From: Euonymus europaeus
Lineage: Eukaryota; Streptophyta; Magnoliopsida; Celastrales; Celastraceae
DNA: 64,000 nt
Assembly: GCA_963580455.1 (NCBI GenBank)
Contig: OY756957.1
Location: 6,763,001-6,827,000, forward strand
Reading direction: 5' to 3'
Made by a program: the position numbers and the translations under genes. Shown piece after piece: positions 49,201 to 64,000 of this stretch. Position 1 is the stretch's first letter. The number at the start of each line of letters is the position of its first letter. The notes under the pieces are model-generated. The model saw nothing but the letters and a program-made list of their open reading frames with translations, searched no databases and was not told where the DNA came from.

Positions 49201-51786
49201 TCGAGTTTCTTATCCTGTGTGAGTTCTCATTTGGATTTCATTGCTTAGTTTTATTTCTTCTCTACTGTTGGCTTTGACCCATGATTCATGACCGTAATTT
49301 ATCAAGGAGTTGCTTAAAAGATGAGCCATCCATTCAAAGAAAAATACGATCCAAGTAATTTGCAGTGAGAAGAAATGCAATGTGGATGCAAAAATCTTGG
49401 ATTTTTTAAAAATTAATTACCAGGGAAAGCAACCTGATTTTTTTTCCCTGAAAGAATATGAGATATACTGCTTTAAGACACTGTATGAGATATATTGGTT
49501 TAACACAACCCCCGACCCCCCACACACAAAACCACCATTTATGGTCAAAATATATTTCAGACATGCTTTTTTGTTTTATTTGATTAACAGTGATTTCTTT
49601 TTTCAGTTCAGAAGCTACTAAAATGCGGGCCAAGGCATTGGCTGATGAGATTGGCGCCTGGCATCTTGATGTTTGCATAGATGATGTTATTTCTGCATTG
49701 CTATCCTTGTTTCAAACACTCACTGGAAAGCGACCACGCTATAAGGTAATAGGAGTAGGTTTTATTCTCTTTTGTAAGTGTAACTGGAAGAATTGCACCC
49801 TAGATCTCATTGAAACCAAGTCCGATGCTGTTCTTTCATCCTGTGAGTATTCAAGTTGTGCTGTACAATTCCCATTATTTAAGCCATGTTTGAAAGTTCA
49901 GGACATCAATATTAGCAGTGATCTCATTCAAAGCATTTCAGTTTCTTGAACAAGCGGGATTAACCTTAGTTATGCTCAATTTATAGCATACAATTGCTTC
50001 AAATTGTCTCTTTTATCTGGTTTTTCACAGGTAGATGGAGGGTCTGATGTTGAGAACCTAGGGTTGCAGAACATTCAAGCTAGAATCAGAATGGTGTTGG
50101 CATTTATGTTAGCTTCACTCTTGCCCTGGGTTCATAACAAAGCAGGGTTTTATCTTGTTTTAGGTAGCTCTAATGTCGATGAAGGATTGCGTGGTTACTT
50201 AACAAAGGTACAAAACTTGCCACATTGCATTGTGTATTATGACTTTATACATACCTTATTTTATGGAAGGTATAAGGTATCAAACGAAAATCATCCTTCA
50301 CTTTTGAACATGGTGACATAGATCATACGCTTGTTTCTTTTTTCTTTTGGGGAAAACTTTTAGGATTCCAAACTTGGAGCTACATTAGGAGCTATAGAAA
50401 GATAATTATCTCAATTATGTTACCACTGTTGATTATATTTTCAATTCTATGGCAAAGGAACTCGTTTAGAAAATATTTTTATCATATAAGCCATTCAGCC
50501 TTGATCCATGTTCTTATAGCAAATACAAAATCTGCTATGCAACTTTTCTCGAATCCCATTTCTTTTTTCCACATCTGAGCAGAATTGATTTTGAGGATTA
50601 TCCATATGACACTGCTATGAAATATTTCATCTTTTGCAAGCGATTTCTTTGGTTATTCACCTTAATTTCCTTTGCAGTATGATTGCAGCTCAGCAGATAT
50701 AAATCCAATAGGAAGTATCAGTAAGCAAGATCTTCGGGCATTTCTCAAGTGGGCTGCTAGTCATCTTGGCTACTTATCCTTGGCAGAAATAGAGGCAGCT
50801 CCTCCTACTGCAGAATTGGAACCCATACGTTCCAACTATAGCCAGGTATAACAAGCAGCCATTCTTTTTCCTTGACACGGTTTTTTTTTTTGTTTTTGTT
50901 TTGTTGTTGAAGTTATTCCTGTCCATCTCTATCTTGCAAAAGTACGATTTGAACAAATCATACTAGCTCCTAGGAAGTTACTCTTGGTAGCTGCACAACT
51001 GCTGCTCTAGTTCCTATATTGCCTCCATCTTGTATTTCTAATTTTCTTTTCTCGATCTCATGGTTTGTCTCTTGATGAATTTCTTTCGTAAGTTAAGTTC
51101 CTTCTCCTCCAGTTGCATGTCAGGGACTGACTATTTATACCTTTATTTCCCTCCTAAATGATACAGTTGGATGAAGTTGACATGGGAATGACATATGAGG
51201 AACTTTCAGTCTACGGAAGGTTGCGAAAAATATTCCGTTGTGGACCAGTGTCAATGTTCAAGGTTTGCTTTTCGAGTCCCTCTGTGCAATTGACTTAATG
51301 TAGTCAGAATGTCATCAGTGTGGATTTTTTTGTTCTTTGCAGAACCTCTGCTATAAATGGGGTTCGAATTTAACTCCGTCAGAAGTTGCAGAAAAAGTGA
51401 AACATTTCTTTAAGTATTACTCCATTAACCGCCACAAGATGACTGTATTAACACCTTCTTATCATGCTGAGGTATGTCGAACTTGTCAGACATTTTAAAA
51501 CAGTGATTTTACGGCATTATCTTTAGACATTTTTCTTGAGAAACTTATTCGACTTACCAATTTTATGCAGAGTTATTCACCTGAGGATAACAGGTTTGAC
51601 CTTCGTCAGTTCCTGTATAATGCAAGGTGGCCGTACCAATTCCGTAAGATTGATCAACTTGTTCATGACTTGAATGGTGATAAAATCGCCTTCGGAGAAA
51701 CTGATGAACAGAAAAAAGCAGCAGGCTATGGAGATGGGATGGGAATCATTGCAGCTCGCTCGGGCGATCCAAGCGCTGGCTTTTGA
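46220..51786 (+). CDS. NADS: Glutamine-dependent NAD+ synthetase, 730 aa, 13 exons
   Basis: Makes NAD+ from nicotinate adenine dinucleotide, ATP and glutamine in the last step of NAD biosynthesis; cytosolic in plants. Exons: 46220-46413, 46934-47239, 47495-47718, 47929-48032, 48377-48511, 48701-48869, 48978-49113, 49607-49745, 50031-50207, 50678-50845, 51167-51262, 51343-51471, 51571-51786. All phases close. The N-terminal nitrilase-type glutaminase has its triad as Glu44 (PELEITGYG), Lys113 (RPKMWLAND) and Cys174 (AAEVCEELF). The C-terminal synthetase has the ATP P-loop SGGADSSS (356-363), [20 protein letters not shown] and [20 protein letters not shown]. The start is the ATG giving [14 protein letters not shown], the conserved N-terminus; the upstream frame begins at another ATG (46133) but adds non-conserved residues. 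Confidence 0.96.
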
Positions 51787-52300
51787 TTTAATTTTAAGCT
51801 TGCAAATTAGTTTTTCAAGTGCAAATAAAGCTGGTCGCTGTGATATTCTTTTCTTTAGATGGGCTTCTGGAGCCAATTCATCCCCACTTAATTCTTTCAA
51901 CATTTGCCATTTTTTAGTGTAATGCGAGTACAATTCATGGTTCATGTGACAAGTTCTCAGGAAAATAATACTGTACTTGTAGGACATAAATGGCACTTCA
52001 AAATTTTAACTTCTCAAAGGCCCAAGACATCTCAAACTTGTGACAATAGGACCCGATATACACCGTACGAATTGGTCTTTTTTTTTTTTGCACCACACTT
52101 TTTTAGCCCCACTTCAACTTTGATCAACTTATTACAACAACACGAACAATAAGTGTAATGCTTTTTTAAAAAAAAAATTGAAAAGGAGGATAATAGGACA
52201 TCACAAACATGGCCAAAAACAAAGGCAGATCTTGGGACAGACCCAAGAAAAGCAATAAGTAGAAAAGAAGAAAAATGAAAAGGTGAGATTAATGATAGAA
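51787..52300. other. NAD synthetase 3' flank
   Basis: Probably 3' UTR to about 52000, then AT-rich intergenic DNA. No exon recognised. Confidence 0.45.
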
Positions 52301-52309
52301 AGAAGACTT

Positions 52310-52990
52310 ACTTGATCGAAAAAGGTTGGCTCCATCAAAGATTGAAGTCTTTGTTTGGGTGTTACTGCAAAATAAGCTCTATACCAGGGACGGACTTGCT
52401 CAAAATTCAAAAAGGTATTATATCAGCATCTCTGAATATATGTCCTTTGTGCACAATTGGTGTGGAATCGGCAGACCATCTATTCCGCCAATGTGAAGGG
52501 TCATGCTCCATATGGTACAAGGTTGCAAGATGGCGGGGTTTGGTTTGGGTCACAGCAGGTGCTATCAGGGACCTTTATCTTCAATGGTGTAGCATGATTG
52601 GCAGAGGGCATTTCCAAATTAAGGTATGGAAACTTCTATTCTTCATCATCGTAAGGTCAATATGGATTGACAGAAATGAGGTGGTTTTTACTGGTAAAGT
52701 TGCAGACTGGTCCTGTGTATTTGATTTGATCTTTGTTAAGCTACAATTGTGGGTACATCTTCTTGATCCCCACTTCCCATATAATAGCACTCTTCTACAA
52801 CAATCTGCAACTGCAATACATGTATGGAGTAATGCTGGTAGGGCAAGCTCCTAGTTTCATTATGGATAGATGGGTGAAGTATATGTATCTAGTACGGATC
52901 ATTCTCCAGACCATCACACATGATTCCCTGTTGTTCATATTCTTTTATTATCTTATATAATTGCTTGCTTGCCTATTAAAAAAAATGATA
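52310..52990 (+). pseudogene. LINE-type non-LTR retrotransposon 3' end
   Basis: Two overlapping frames encode the reverse-transcriptase zinc-binding domain (zf-RVT) found at the C-terminus of plant LINE polyproteins. First comes APSKIEVFVWVLLQNKL (52332 on); after a frameshift near 52410 comes CPLCTIGVESADHLFRQC (about 52442-52495), then WKLLFFIIVRSIWIDRNEVV. This is followed by a short 3' tail and an A-rich run at 52976-52987, as expected for a 5'-truncated LINE insertion. The endonuclease and RT core are missing. Confidence 0.75.
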
Positions 52991-53189
52991 GAGAGAAGAG
53001 ATGACAAAACTAAGCAAAAAGAACATGAACGAAAAAAAGAAGAATGCGCAGGTGTCATGAACTTTATCTACATATCAATGATGAGAGTGTGGCAAAAGCA
53101 TGTGGTAATTAAGCCGAGTGATCACTCTGATGCAATCTGGAAGATTGAGAAGTGAAGGCGAGAGATACAATAATGGTAGACTTCCAGCT

Positions 53190-54060
53190 TCCTGTTTAAA
53201 TAATTCATTTATAGCCAAGCTACATCTCTTAATATTGGTTTTCAGGCAAAGTCTCGCTCACTTCCAACTTCATGCTATCGAAAGGAAAAGGTCCAGTTTT
53301 ATCAGCTGAGAGATACAATAATGGTAGGTCCAAGCAATTAGCCAAATGGTATGCAATGGATGGAGCAATATGTCAACTTATAAGAGCAAGAATTTGAAGA
53401 GGTAGTCATGCTAGAGCAGATTGTCAAAGAGTTGGAGGAGCCTGAGCCTCCCAAAGTACGCAGACGTACTTTTATTAATTGAGATCACACAAGAGCACAT
53501 TTTGATATGGTAAAGAAGTATTTTACAAAAGATTGAATCTTCCCACCAAGAATGTTTCGTCGGAAGTTTCATATGCGGAACGAGCTGTTTCATAGAATCC
53601 AACATGATTTAAAAGAAAGTCAACCATATTTCAAATTGAGATATGATGCAGTGAGGAGGGCTGGTTTCTCGTCGATATAGAAGATGACAAATGCATTTTG
53701 AATTTTGGCTTATGGTTGTCCTATTGATTGGGAGGATGATGTGCTTATGATTGCCCAAACTACTGCATTAGATACACTTTGCATCTTCTGTGAATCCATC
53801 ATTAGCATCTACAAAGAGGTGTACTTACGATCACCAAATGAAATGGACCTTGTCCTCTTGCTTAGTGAAAATGAGGCCTGTGAATTCTTAGGCATGATTG
53901 GGCCACTAGATTGTATGCACTGGGAGTGGCGTAATTGTCCCATTGCATGACATGGACAGTTTGTAGGCCACACAGGGAGGCCTACCTTGATTCTCGAGGC
54001 CATCGCATCAATGGACTTGGGGATTTGACATTCATTTTTTTGGCATGACAGTTACCGAAA
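53190..54060 (+). pseudogene. PIF/Harbinger-like transposase (DDE_Tnp_4) remnant
   Basis: With stops in several places, the plus strand follows the transposase order. It begins MQWMEQYVNL-EQEFEEVVM (53350 on), then FPPRMFRRKFHMRNELF (about 53539), LRYDAVRRAGFSS and LAYGCPIDWEDDVLMIAQTT (53706-53765). It continues with FLGMIGPLDCMHWEWRNCP (about 53887-53940) and TLILEAIASMDLGI. The PLDCMHWEW block contains the first catalytic Asp of this family. Internal stops at several points and no downstream catalytic Asp/Glu show it is dead. Confidence 0.8.
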
Positions 54061-54108
54061 TGTCGTTGTATGTACATACCATGACAAAAAATGAATGCCA
54101 AAATGTCG

Positions 54109-54507
54109 TTATATGTTCCTCATAGGAGACCTCCGATGAAACATTCTTGATGGGAAGATACAATCTTTTGCAAAATACTTCTTTGCCATAAAGGAATATG
54201 CACTTGCACCATCCCGATTAATAAAAGTACGCTTGCATACTCCGGATGACTCGGGCGGCTCCTCCAACTCCTCGACAACCTGCTCTAGCATGGCTACCTC
54301 TTCAAGTTCTTGCTCCTGTAAGTTGACGTATTGCTCCATCCATTGCATATCATTAGGTAAATTGCTTGGACCTGCCATTGTTGTATCCCTCGGTTGATAA
54401 AACTGGACCTTTTCCTTTCTATAGCACCAAGTTGGAAGTGAGCGAGACTTTTCTTGAAAACCAATATTCAGAGATGCAACTTGTGGTATAAATGAATTAG
54501 TTGACAC
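54109..54507 (-). pseudogene. Inverted second copy of the Harbinger N-terminus
   Basis: A minus-strand open frame reads MQWMEQYVNLQEQELEEVAM and continues to KRTFINRD and CIFPSRMFHRRSPMRN. This is the same protein segment as 53230-53590 on the plus strand, with fewer stops. Upstream bases (FQEKSRSLPTWCYRKEKVQF) also match the left copy in inverted order. The frame ends where the palindrome turns, so only the N-terminal third is present. Confidence 0.8.
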
Positions 54508-55011
54508 AGTGACATCTACTCCCCATTTATGTTTAATGAATTGGCCGTGATATTACAAAAATACCCCACCAATAATATGTTGACACGTGTTATATTGGGC
54601 TCAGCAAGTCTTCCATGCCTCACCAGGAAGTCATCTCGGTAAGCAAAGAAGAAAAGTAGCTGGTCAGTAGTGCCCTACCGAGGTTACCTCCTCGGTCTAG
54701 TTAAACACCTGGACCTACCAAGGTGAAAGGCATTTAAGTGCAGCCCCCAACAATAATTAGGGGACTCATCTTAATAATGGCTCTAAATCCTATATAAAGC
54801 TCTCAAAGTCAGGTATTATCTTCCTAATCACAATTTTTGAACTTTGATGAAGAGAGAGCTCTAGTCCAAGGAGCTCGTCTGATTTCATAATACGAACTGA
54901 CTTGAGCGTCGGAGCGCCAATGCCAGAGGACTACCTCTGGTGCGGCCTTTAGCTCATCTTTGTTCATTGTGTTGAACTGCAGGACTGCCTGGCTGGTCAG
55001 CTCCTTGAAAG

Positions 55012-57729
55012 TAGGCCTGTCAAAATTAACCACGAAAACCGCACCGCCCGACCGAACCGACCGTTTGGGCGGTTTAATTTTTTTTTAAAAAATAAAACCG
55101 ACCGTTCGGTCGGAAATCATGATTAAAATAAATGAAATGGTCGGTTCATACATATTCACATAAACCGTTCGGTTATAACCGAACCGACCGCCTATAATAA
55201 TATATATGCTTTAAAAGTTTAAATATAATTATATTTACATATGTTTAAGTTTAACTGGTTAATACTTTAACTCTTTAAGTTAAATATCTTAATATCTTTA
55301 GTGAATTGGTTATTACGACTTACGAAGTCCCAAGTCTCAACAGTTAAAAACTTTAAATAATTAAATAATTAAATATTTGACTAGGGTTCACATTCCAAAA
55401 ATCAAAATTCCATTTCACACTTGCAACCCTTGAAGAACACCAGAGTCTAGAGCGGCAGAGCCGTCGTCATCCCCCCTCCCTCTATGCTCTCTCAATTAGT
55501 CAATTGACTTAATCATCATCATTTCTTGTGGTAAGTTTTTTTTTTGTTTCTTTGACAGAATCGACACCCTTCTATTATGGGTTTTCTATTATTACTGCAT
55601 ATCGACATCTTTCTTGTTAAGTTCCTCTACTGGTAGTCTAGTTTTTGTTTTGAGTGGGTTTAATAACAAAATTTGGAGCAACTTTCAAATCGGTATTTGA
55701 TTCAGTGACGGAGCTCTTGCTTCTTAACTCTTGATCCATTATTGCCTTGTGTCTTGTACTAATTTCATTATTTAATGATTTTGTTTTACTGTTTCAGATA
55801 GTCTTCACGCTTGAACATTGAGCAAATGGCTGAAGAGAATCAAGAGGTAGAGATGGGAACTATTGATCAAGAGGCAGATTTGGTGCACCCCACAGTTACA
55901 TCAAATCTGGATGCTACGGTTAGTCAACCTAATCCATCTTCTAGAAAAAGATCATGGGTGTGGGAGCATTTTGATGTGCCTGAGAACCAAGTTGGTAGAC
56001 GTAGGGCATTTTGCAAATATTGTAATAAAAGTTATGCTGCGGATTCAAAACAAAATGGTACTGGATCCTTGATTAACCATTTGTGTTGTGTATGTTCATC
56101 TTTGGAGAATCCATTCAGGGATAGAGAGGGTGAATTGGTGAAGGGGTAGTCTACCTTGTCCTTTAACCCTTTAAAACCTGGTGAGGAATCGTCTCCATCA
56201 TTGACGAGAGCATTTAATCCTGTGAAAGCAAAGCGAGCCTTAGCCCGCATGATCATAATAGATGAATTGCCTTTTAGATTTGTGGAGGGTGAGGGGTTTA
56301 AACAATTTGTACATGAACTCTTTGTTGTTTGTTGGACTTGTGCTTGATCCTCGATGTAAGTTAAAGATGATAGAGTACTCTTTCGATACAACATCAGGGG
56401 TAGCGAAGAAAGTAAAAGAAACTTTAAATGCTTTTTATAATGCATATCTTGAGGAGGAGGGAGTTTCTAATGTTCAAGGAAAGACTGCTGAAAAAAGTAA
56501 ACAGACAAGGAACAATGGAAAACCTCCTACGGGTACAAGTGCATCAAGATTGGCTATTTTTCAAGAACATTTGAAAGCGTCACAGTGTCCTGAAAACAAT
56601 TCTGAAGTGGATCGATATTTGTTGGAGAGCTTGGAAGAGGACAATGAAAGGTTTGATCTTCTTTCATGGTGGAAGGTTAATTCGAGTAGATATCATGTAC
56701 TATCAAGAGTTGCAAGGGATGTCCTTGCAATTCCAGTGTCTACTGTTGCTTCCGAGTCTACATTTAGTACGGCAGGCCGTGTAATTGATCCATTTCGTAG
56801 TTCCTTGTCTCCTACAATGGTTGAGGCCCTCATTTGTTCACAAAATTGGATACGTTCCTCGTCTAAACCAATTAATCTTCGAGAGGCCATGGATGACGTT
56901 GAGCATTTTGAAAAGCTTGATAATGGTATGTCTTTCTTTTTTGAAAATTCTATATGTTTGTGTTTTGTAGTTTTTCTGCCTAAATAGTAAATATGTGCTT
57001 GAAACTTGCTTATGTAGAGTATCGGGAAAAACTTGATGGTAAGAATGTTGAATCAATGAATTAGATCAATAATTATGTTGTTGGAGGGACTGCAACTACT
57101 GGAGTTCTCTACTCTTTTGTAAGTTTGTATACCTTTATTTATTACTTGTTGAAGTCTAGATTGATTAATGGCTGCTGGACTCATTTTTCATTCTTCTTCT
57201 ACCACTGGAGTTGCATTTTGCAGGTTTCAAATTTTAAGTTGTTGAAGTTGAAGGTGCAGCTGGATGAATGATGCTTGCGTACTGCCTACTGGAATTGCAG
57301 CAGTTGTTGTCTTCTTGTGCTGCATTGCTGCCTATTGATTAATAATTTAATTTTTGTGTGTGTAATATTTAAATATTGTAATGGTTATGTCGTTATGGAC
57401 TTGCTTTGGTTGGACTTTATGTTTGTGTAATGAATTATGGCTTGTAAACATTTAACAGATTGGATTGATTGCTTGAAGTATTGAATATGTTCTCTTCTTC
57501 TTCTTCTTCTTCTTCAATTTAAGGCTTTGGTCATTTGGCCCAACAAAAAATTAGGGCCCATAATAAAACCGATAATCGACCTTTGACCGACCGAACCAAA
57601 TGGCCGGTTTCCCCTTTTACATTTCATATGTTGGTCGGTTTTGATTATTCAAAAATAAAAAAACCGAAAATAACAGCTCGGGTTAGGAGGTGTCGGAAAA
57701 CCGATCAAAACCGACCAATGACAGGCCTA
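55012..57729 (+). mobile_element. hAT element, 2718 bp, internally deleted
   Basis: Perfect 11-bp terminal inverted repeats TAGGCCTGTCA/TGACAGGCCTA are flanked by the exact 8-bp target duplication CTTGAAAG (55004-55011 and 57730-57737). Subterminal regions carry many CCGACCG/CGGTCGG words in both orientations, which are likely transposase-binding repeats. A (CTT)n microsatellite lies at 57491-57514. It encodes parts of a transposase but lacks the catalytic core, so it should be non-autonomous. Confidence 0.92.
55826..57065 (+). pseudogene. hAT transposase with BED finger and dimerisation domain, core deleted
   Basis: The first part (ATG at 55826) has a BED-type zinc finger with CKYCNKSY (Cys pair) and an H-x3-C-like end, preceded by SRKRSWVWEHFDVPENQVGR. 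A stop at 56147 follows. Then FNPVKAKRALARMIIIDELP and FRFVEGEGFKQF (56210-56310) jump at about 56320 straight to LVLDPRCKLKMIEY in another frame. The usual RNase-H-like catalytic section between these two is missing. The C-terminus has the hAT dimerisation motif ARDVLAIPVSTVASESTFST followed by GRVIDPFRSSLSPTMVEALIC and a last small exon at 57018-57065. Confidence 0.88.
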
Positions 57730-57990
57730 CTTGAAAGGACCTGGATCCCTGAAAATCTTGCTGGACTGCCTGGCTGGTCGGCTACTATACTGCTCGGTTG
57801 CTCGGCTCCCTGGAAGGTGACCTCTGGTCGACTGCTTGGCTCACTAGAAGGGTTTTCACCCCTGATCAGTTGGTCGACTCCTTGGAAGGGTCTTCACCCT
57901 TGCTAGTCTTGCAGGACTGTAGGTCTGACCGACTGATCGTCTTCTCGGTATTGACACCTTTTTGACGTCATCAGACCAAATTCTTTCTCT

Positions 57991-58800
57991 TCATGTATTT
58001 TGATATTTAAGAGCTCAACAACATATACTTTGGGGTCTACATGTTCGAACGATGGGCTGTTGGGTGTATGTGCTTGCATGGATTTTTACATAGATTAAAC
58101 AAAGCATGGGATGATTCGACACTTTCCTTCCGTCTATGCATGATGTCTATTGTAAAAAGATCAAAATAACTAACATTCAAATGGGATATAATTTTCAATT
58201 ATTGTTTTAAAAGGTAGTTTATGTCAAGAGCTTGAATCCCGCAAATCTTGATAAATCAAGCAGTACACACCTTTCTAGACAATTTTAAGTGCTGAACCAA
58301 TGGCAAGGTTGGAGTTGCTCTTATAACCATCTTGCACTTGAAATTGATACATATAACACTTGAAGTGTAGCATCGGATATAGGATGGTCAAACAAGGCGA
58401 TACTAATTTTTTATAATTTTTCAAAGATGAAACGGACTAAACGTTGCCTTGGTAGGGCCGGGGCTAAATGGGTTGTCCATTCAGTTCCGATTGTACTTGT
58501 TTTAGTTGGAGGGGAGGTAGAATGCTTGGAGAAATGGTTAATCCAATCTACTAAACAAAATCTATACTTATTCCTCATAGTTTGGAATCGGGCCATATCA
58601 GTTCATAAAACAACTTGCAAATGAGTTGATCCATCTAACAAACCAAAACGTACAAAACACAGAAAGATCTATTAATGCTTCTTTTCAAAAAGACATGCCA
58701 AGGACGTGAAACTAAATTCTCCCGTCAAGCATTCAGAAAAATAATAGTATCCTCGAGTAACCCTAGCCTATATCCTCTCTCTCTCTCAGAGCTCAATGAA
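57991..58800. other. Intergenic between LTR and BiP 3' end
   Basis: No exon recognised. 58660-58806 is likely BiP 3' UTR. The frames at 58411-58624 on both strands have no family resemblance. Confidence 0.4.
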
Positions 58801-58806
58801 AAAGAC

Positions 58807-62708
<3,902 letters not shown>

Positions 62709-62861
62709 TGCTTGCGGCACTACCCACAAGAAGACAGAAAAGCAATTTGTTGTTCTCTGCGATAATCCGAACGCGAGAGATATCTGTAAATTTAGATGTT
62801 CGAAGGAAGTATTGAACGACAGAGAACTGCCTTTGTTCTTTGATTTCTGTATATTAGACGG

Positions 62862-62870
62862 CTTAAATAG
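62862..62870 (-). promoter_or_regulatory. Putative BiP TATA box
   Basis: In gene orientation CTATTTAAG lies about 155 bp upstream of the ATG. This places the transcription start near 62830 and fits an ERSE-II about 80 bp further upstream. Inferred from position and sequence. Confidence 0.5.
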
Positions 62871-62938
62871 AGCCTCTTTAACGAACGCACGTTTGTTCAA
62901 GTTTACGAGGACACGAGAGAACATGTCATAAGTGATTA

Positions 62939-62949
62939 CGTGGACCAAT
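62939..62949 (-). promoter_or_regulatory. ERSE-II (unfolded-protein response element)
   Basis: In gene orientation this reads ATTGGTCCACG, an exact ATTGG-N-CCACG ERSE-II. It is about 230 bp upstream of the BiP ATG. In plants such boxes, bound by bZIP28/bZIP60 with NF-Y, drive BiP induction. A further CCAAT (plus strand, about 62976) lies next to it. Confidence 0.8.
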
Positions 62950-62999
62950 AGAATTGCGAGTATAGAAAGGTGAGCCAATGAATTTGGGTCTTCTGTTGG

Positions 63000-64000
63000 G
63001 ATCATCTTAGCCGGTGGATCATGGAAAATTTTGCGGCTTTCAACGTAGTCCTATTAGTGAACAATGGTGGCAACATAAGGCTTTGAAAAAGGAAACGGGG
63101 CATCGAATCGAAAAAATCTTCGGCTTATGATCAATGGTTCAATCAGAGTTTGAATCGAGTTTAACATAATATATTATTATATATATTTATTTAATATAAA
63201 ACTCATAATAATATGAAAATAGGTCTCTATTGAAATTTTTTTAATAATTTATAAATTAATAATATATATTTCAACATTATATACTTTATAATATATGTTC
63301 AAACTTTTATGAAACACACTATATTCAATAAATGTATTATTGCAAACAAACAAAGCCTCATAACTTAGTCACTAGAGTGTTTGTCTTATGAATGAGAGGT
63401 GAAAGGTTCGAATCCTACATAAAATAATTATTAAAAAATATTTTTAAAATTTATTTAATGAACCAAAATGATTCAAACGGAGTGATACGGTTCATCTAAA
63501 AAAATGACTGGATAAATTGCTGATCTTCAAGCCTTGATCGGACTAGACAAAAGGGCGATCCAGGGTTGAATCGGTCGGGCCGATTTTAATAACCTTGGAC
63601 TACATTCGGCTTTGTGGGCTCTATAACACCCGATCCCAAATATGGACATTTGGATGACCATTTCACCACTACTTGAATTTTTTATACAAAAATACACTCA
63701 TCCTTTCATATATATTATCTAAAATGGCCTCCTCTACAACTTTATAAAATTTAATACTCCTACAATAATTTGTCACGACATTTCAATTAGCATATATGCT
63801 ACTAACAGAAAATAAATCAAATACTCACAATATTTCAACCAACATATATGCTAACATTTCAACTAGCATATATGTTGATAGCACTTATGTGCTAGATTTG
63901 AAATTGTCTACCAAACGCAACCAAATATCAATGTTTTTTTTTCCACACTTGATTATAAATGTAGAGCAATTAACAGTTTGTTATGATTTAAATGAATAAA
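63000..64000. other. Intergenic, AT-rich
   Basis: Apart from a tRNA-like remnant at 63355-63425, no feature is recognised. 63790-63890 repeats the phrase CATATATGCTA/ACATTTCAACTAG several times. No exon on either strand. Confidence 0.45.
63355..63425 (+). mobile_element. tRNA-derived SINE or tRNA pseudogene
   Basis: An A-box-like TAACTTAGTCACTAGAG and a good B box GGTTCGAATCC are spaced as in a tRNA, with CTTATGAATGAGAGGT between them. The 5' and 3' ends do not pair into an acceptor stem, so it is not a functional tRNA. Confidence 0.6.

Larger units (their letters stand above)
54540..57990 (+). mobile_element. LTR fragment, split by a hAT insertion
   Basis: 54560-55011 and 57730-57990 are two halves of one GC-richer block. 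It contains CCTATATAAAGC (TATA-like, 54789), ACTGACTTGAGCGTCGGAGC (about 54896), and repeated GACTGCCTGGCTGGTC words on both sides of the hAT. The shared TTGAGCGTCGGAG word links it to the LTR remnant at 3.7 kb. It appears to be a solo or truncated gypsy LTR; exact ends are unclear. Confidence 0.55.

Noticed and set aside
53705..53950. Intact host gene resembling a transposase (domesticated HARBI1-like)
   Set aside because: Stops directly after RNCPIA and upstream, and no later catalytic residues; it is a decayed transposase.
63355..63425. Functional tRNA gene
   Set aside because: Good B box, but no pairing acceptor stem and a degenerate D arm.

Overview
The window looks like nuclear DNA of a flowering plant, probably a eudicot. 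It has AT-rich intergenic DNA, short GT-AG introns, genes interrupted by transposons, several plant transposon classes, and proteins closest in memory to dicot homologues. I cannot name the species. All calls come from reading the sequence and recalling family motifs; no alignment or database search was run.

Four long genes can be spliced completely, with exon phases that close. They are a neutral trehalase (minus, 9167-12648, 11 exons, 569 aa), an ABCF3/GCN20-type ABC-F ATPase (minus, 19965-30029, 18 exons, 715 aa), a glutamine-dependent NAD+ synthetase (plus, 46220-51786, 13 exons, 730 aa) and the ER chaperone BiP (minus, 58807-62708, 8 exons, 665 aa, ending HDEL). Two small genes were also found: a 54-aa DVL/ROTUNDIFOLIA-like micropeptide (plus, 17276-17440) and an 85-aa plant protein of unknown function (minus, 18765-19022). 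A neprosin-family gene (plus, 7133-8653) appears broken. An isolated alpha-tubulin C-terminal fragment lies at 5437-5538 (minus).

Layout: 1-7 kb is intergenic, with an LTR remnant and the tubulin fragment. 7-30 kb is gene-dense (neprosin relic, trehalase, micropeptide, small gene, ABCF3), with MITE and SINE insertions in introns. 30-39 kb is a large imperfect palindrome of two arms of about 1.7 kb; its spacer contains a 1.94-kb hAT insertion and its right arm a 1.03-kb insertion. 39.5-45.5 kb holds a minisatellite, a 3.06-kb solo-LTR-like block and a decayed Ty3/gypsy element cut inside its reverse transcriptase. 46-52 kb is the NAD synthetase gene. 52-58 kb is a transposon nest: a LINE 3' end, a decayed PIF/Harbinger transposase with an inverted copy of its own N-terminus, and an LTR split by a 2.72-kb hAT element with a perfect 8-bp target duplication. 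58.8-63 kb is BiP with an ERSE-II box in its promoter.

The genes do not form a pathway. They are independent housekeeping or stress-related loci: trehalose breakdown, translation-linked ABC-F function, NAD synthesis and ER folding. No wholly new system was found. The best leads are an in-frame 78-nt intron cutting the trehalase catalytic signature, the palindromes as possible small-RNA sources, two hAT elements with intact target duplications, and an orphan telo-box/site-II promoter.
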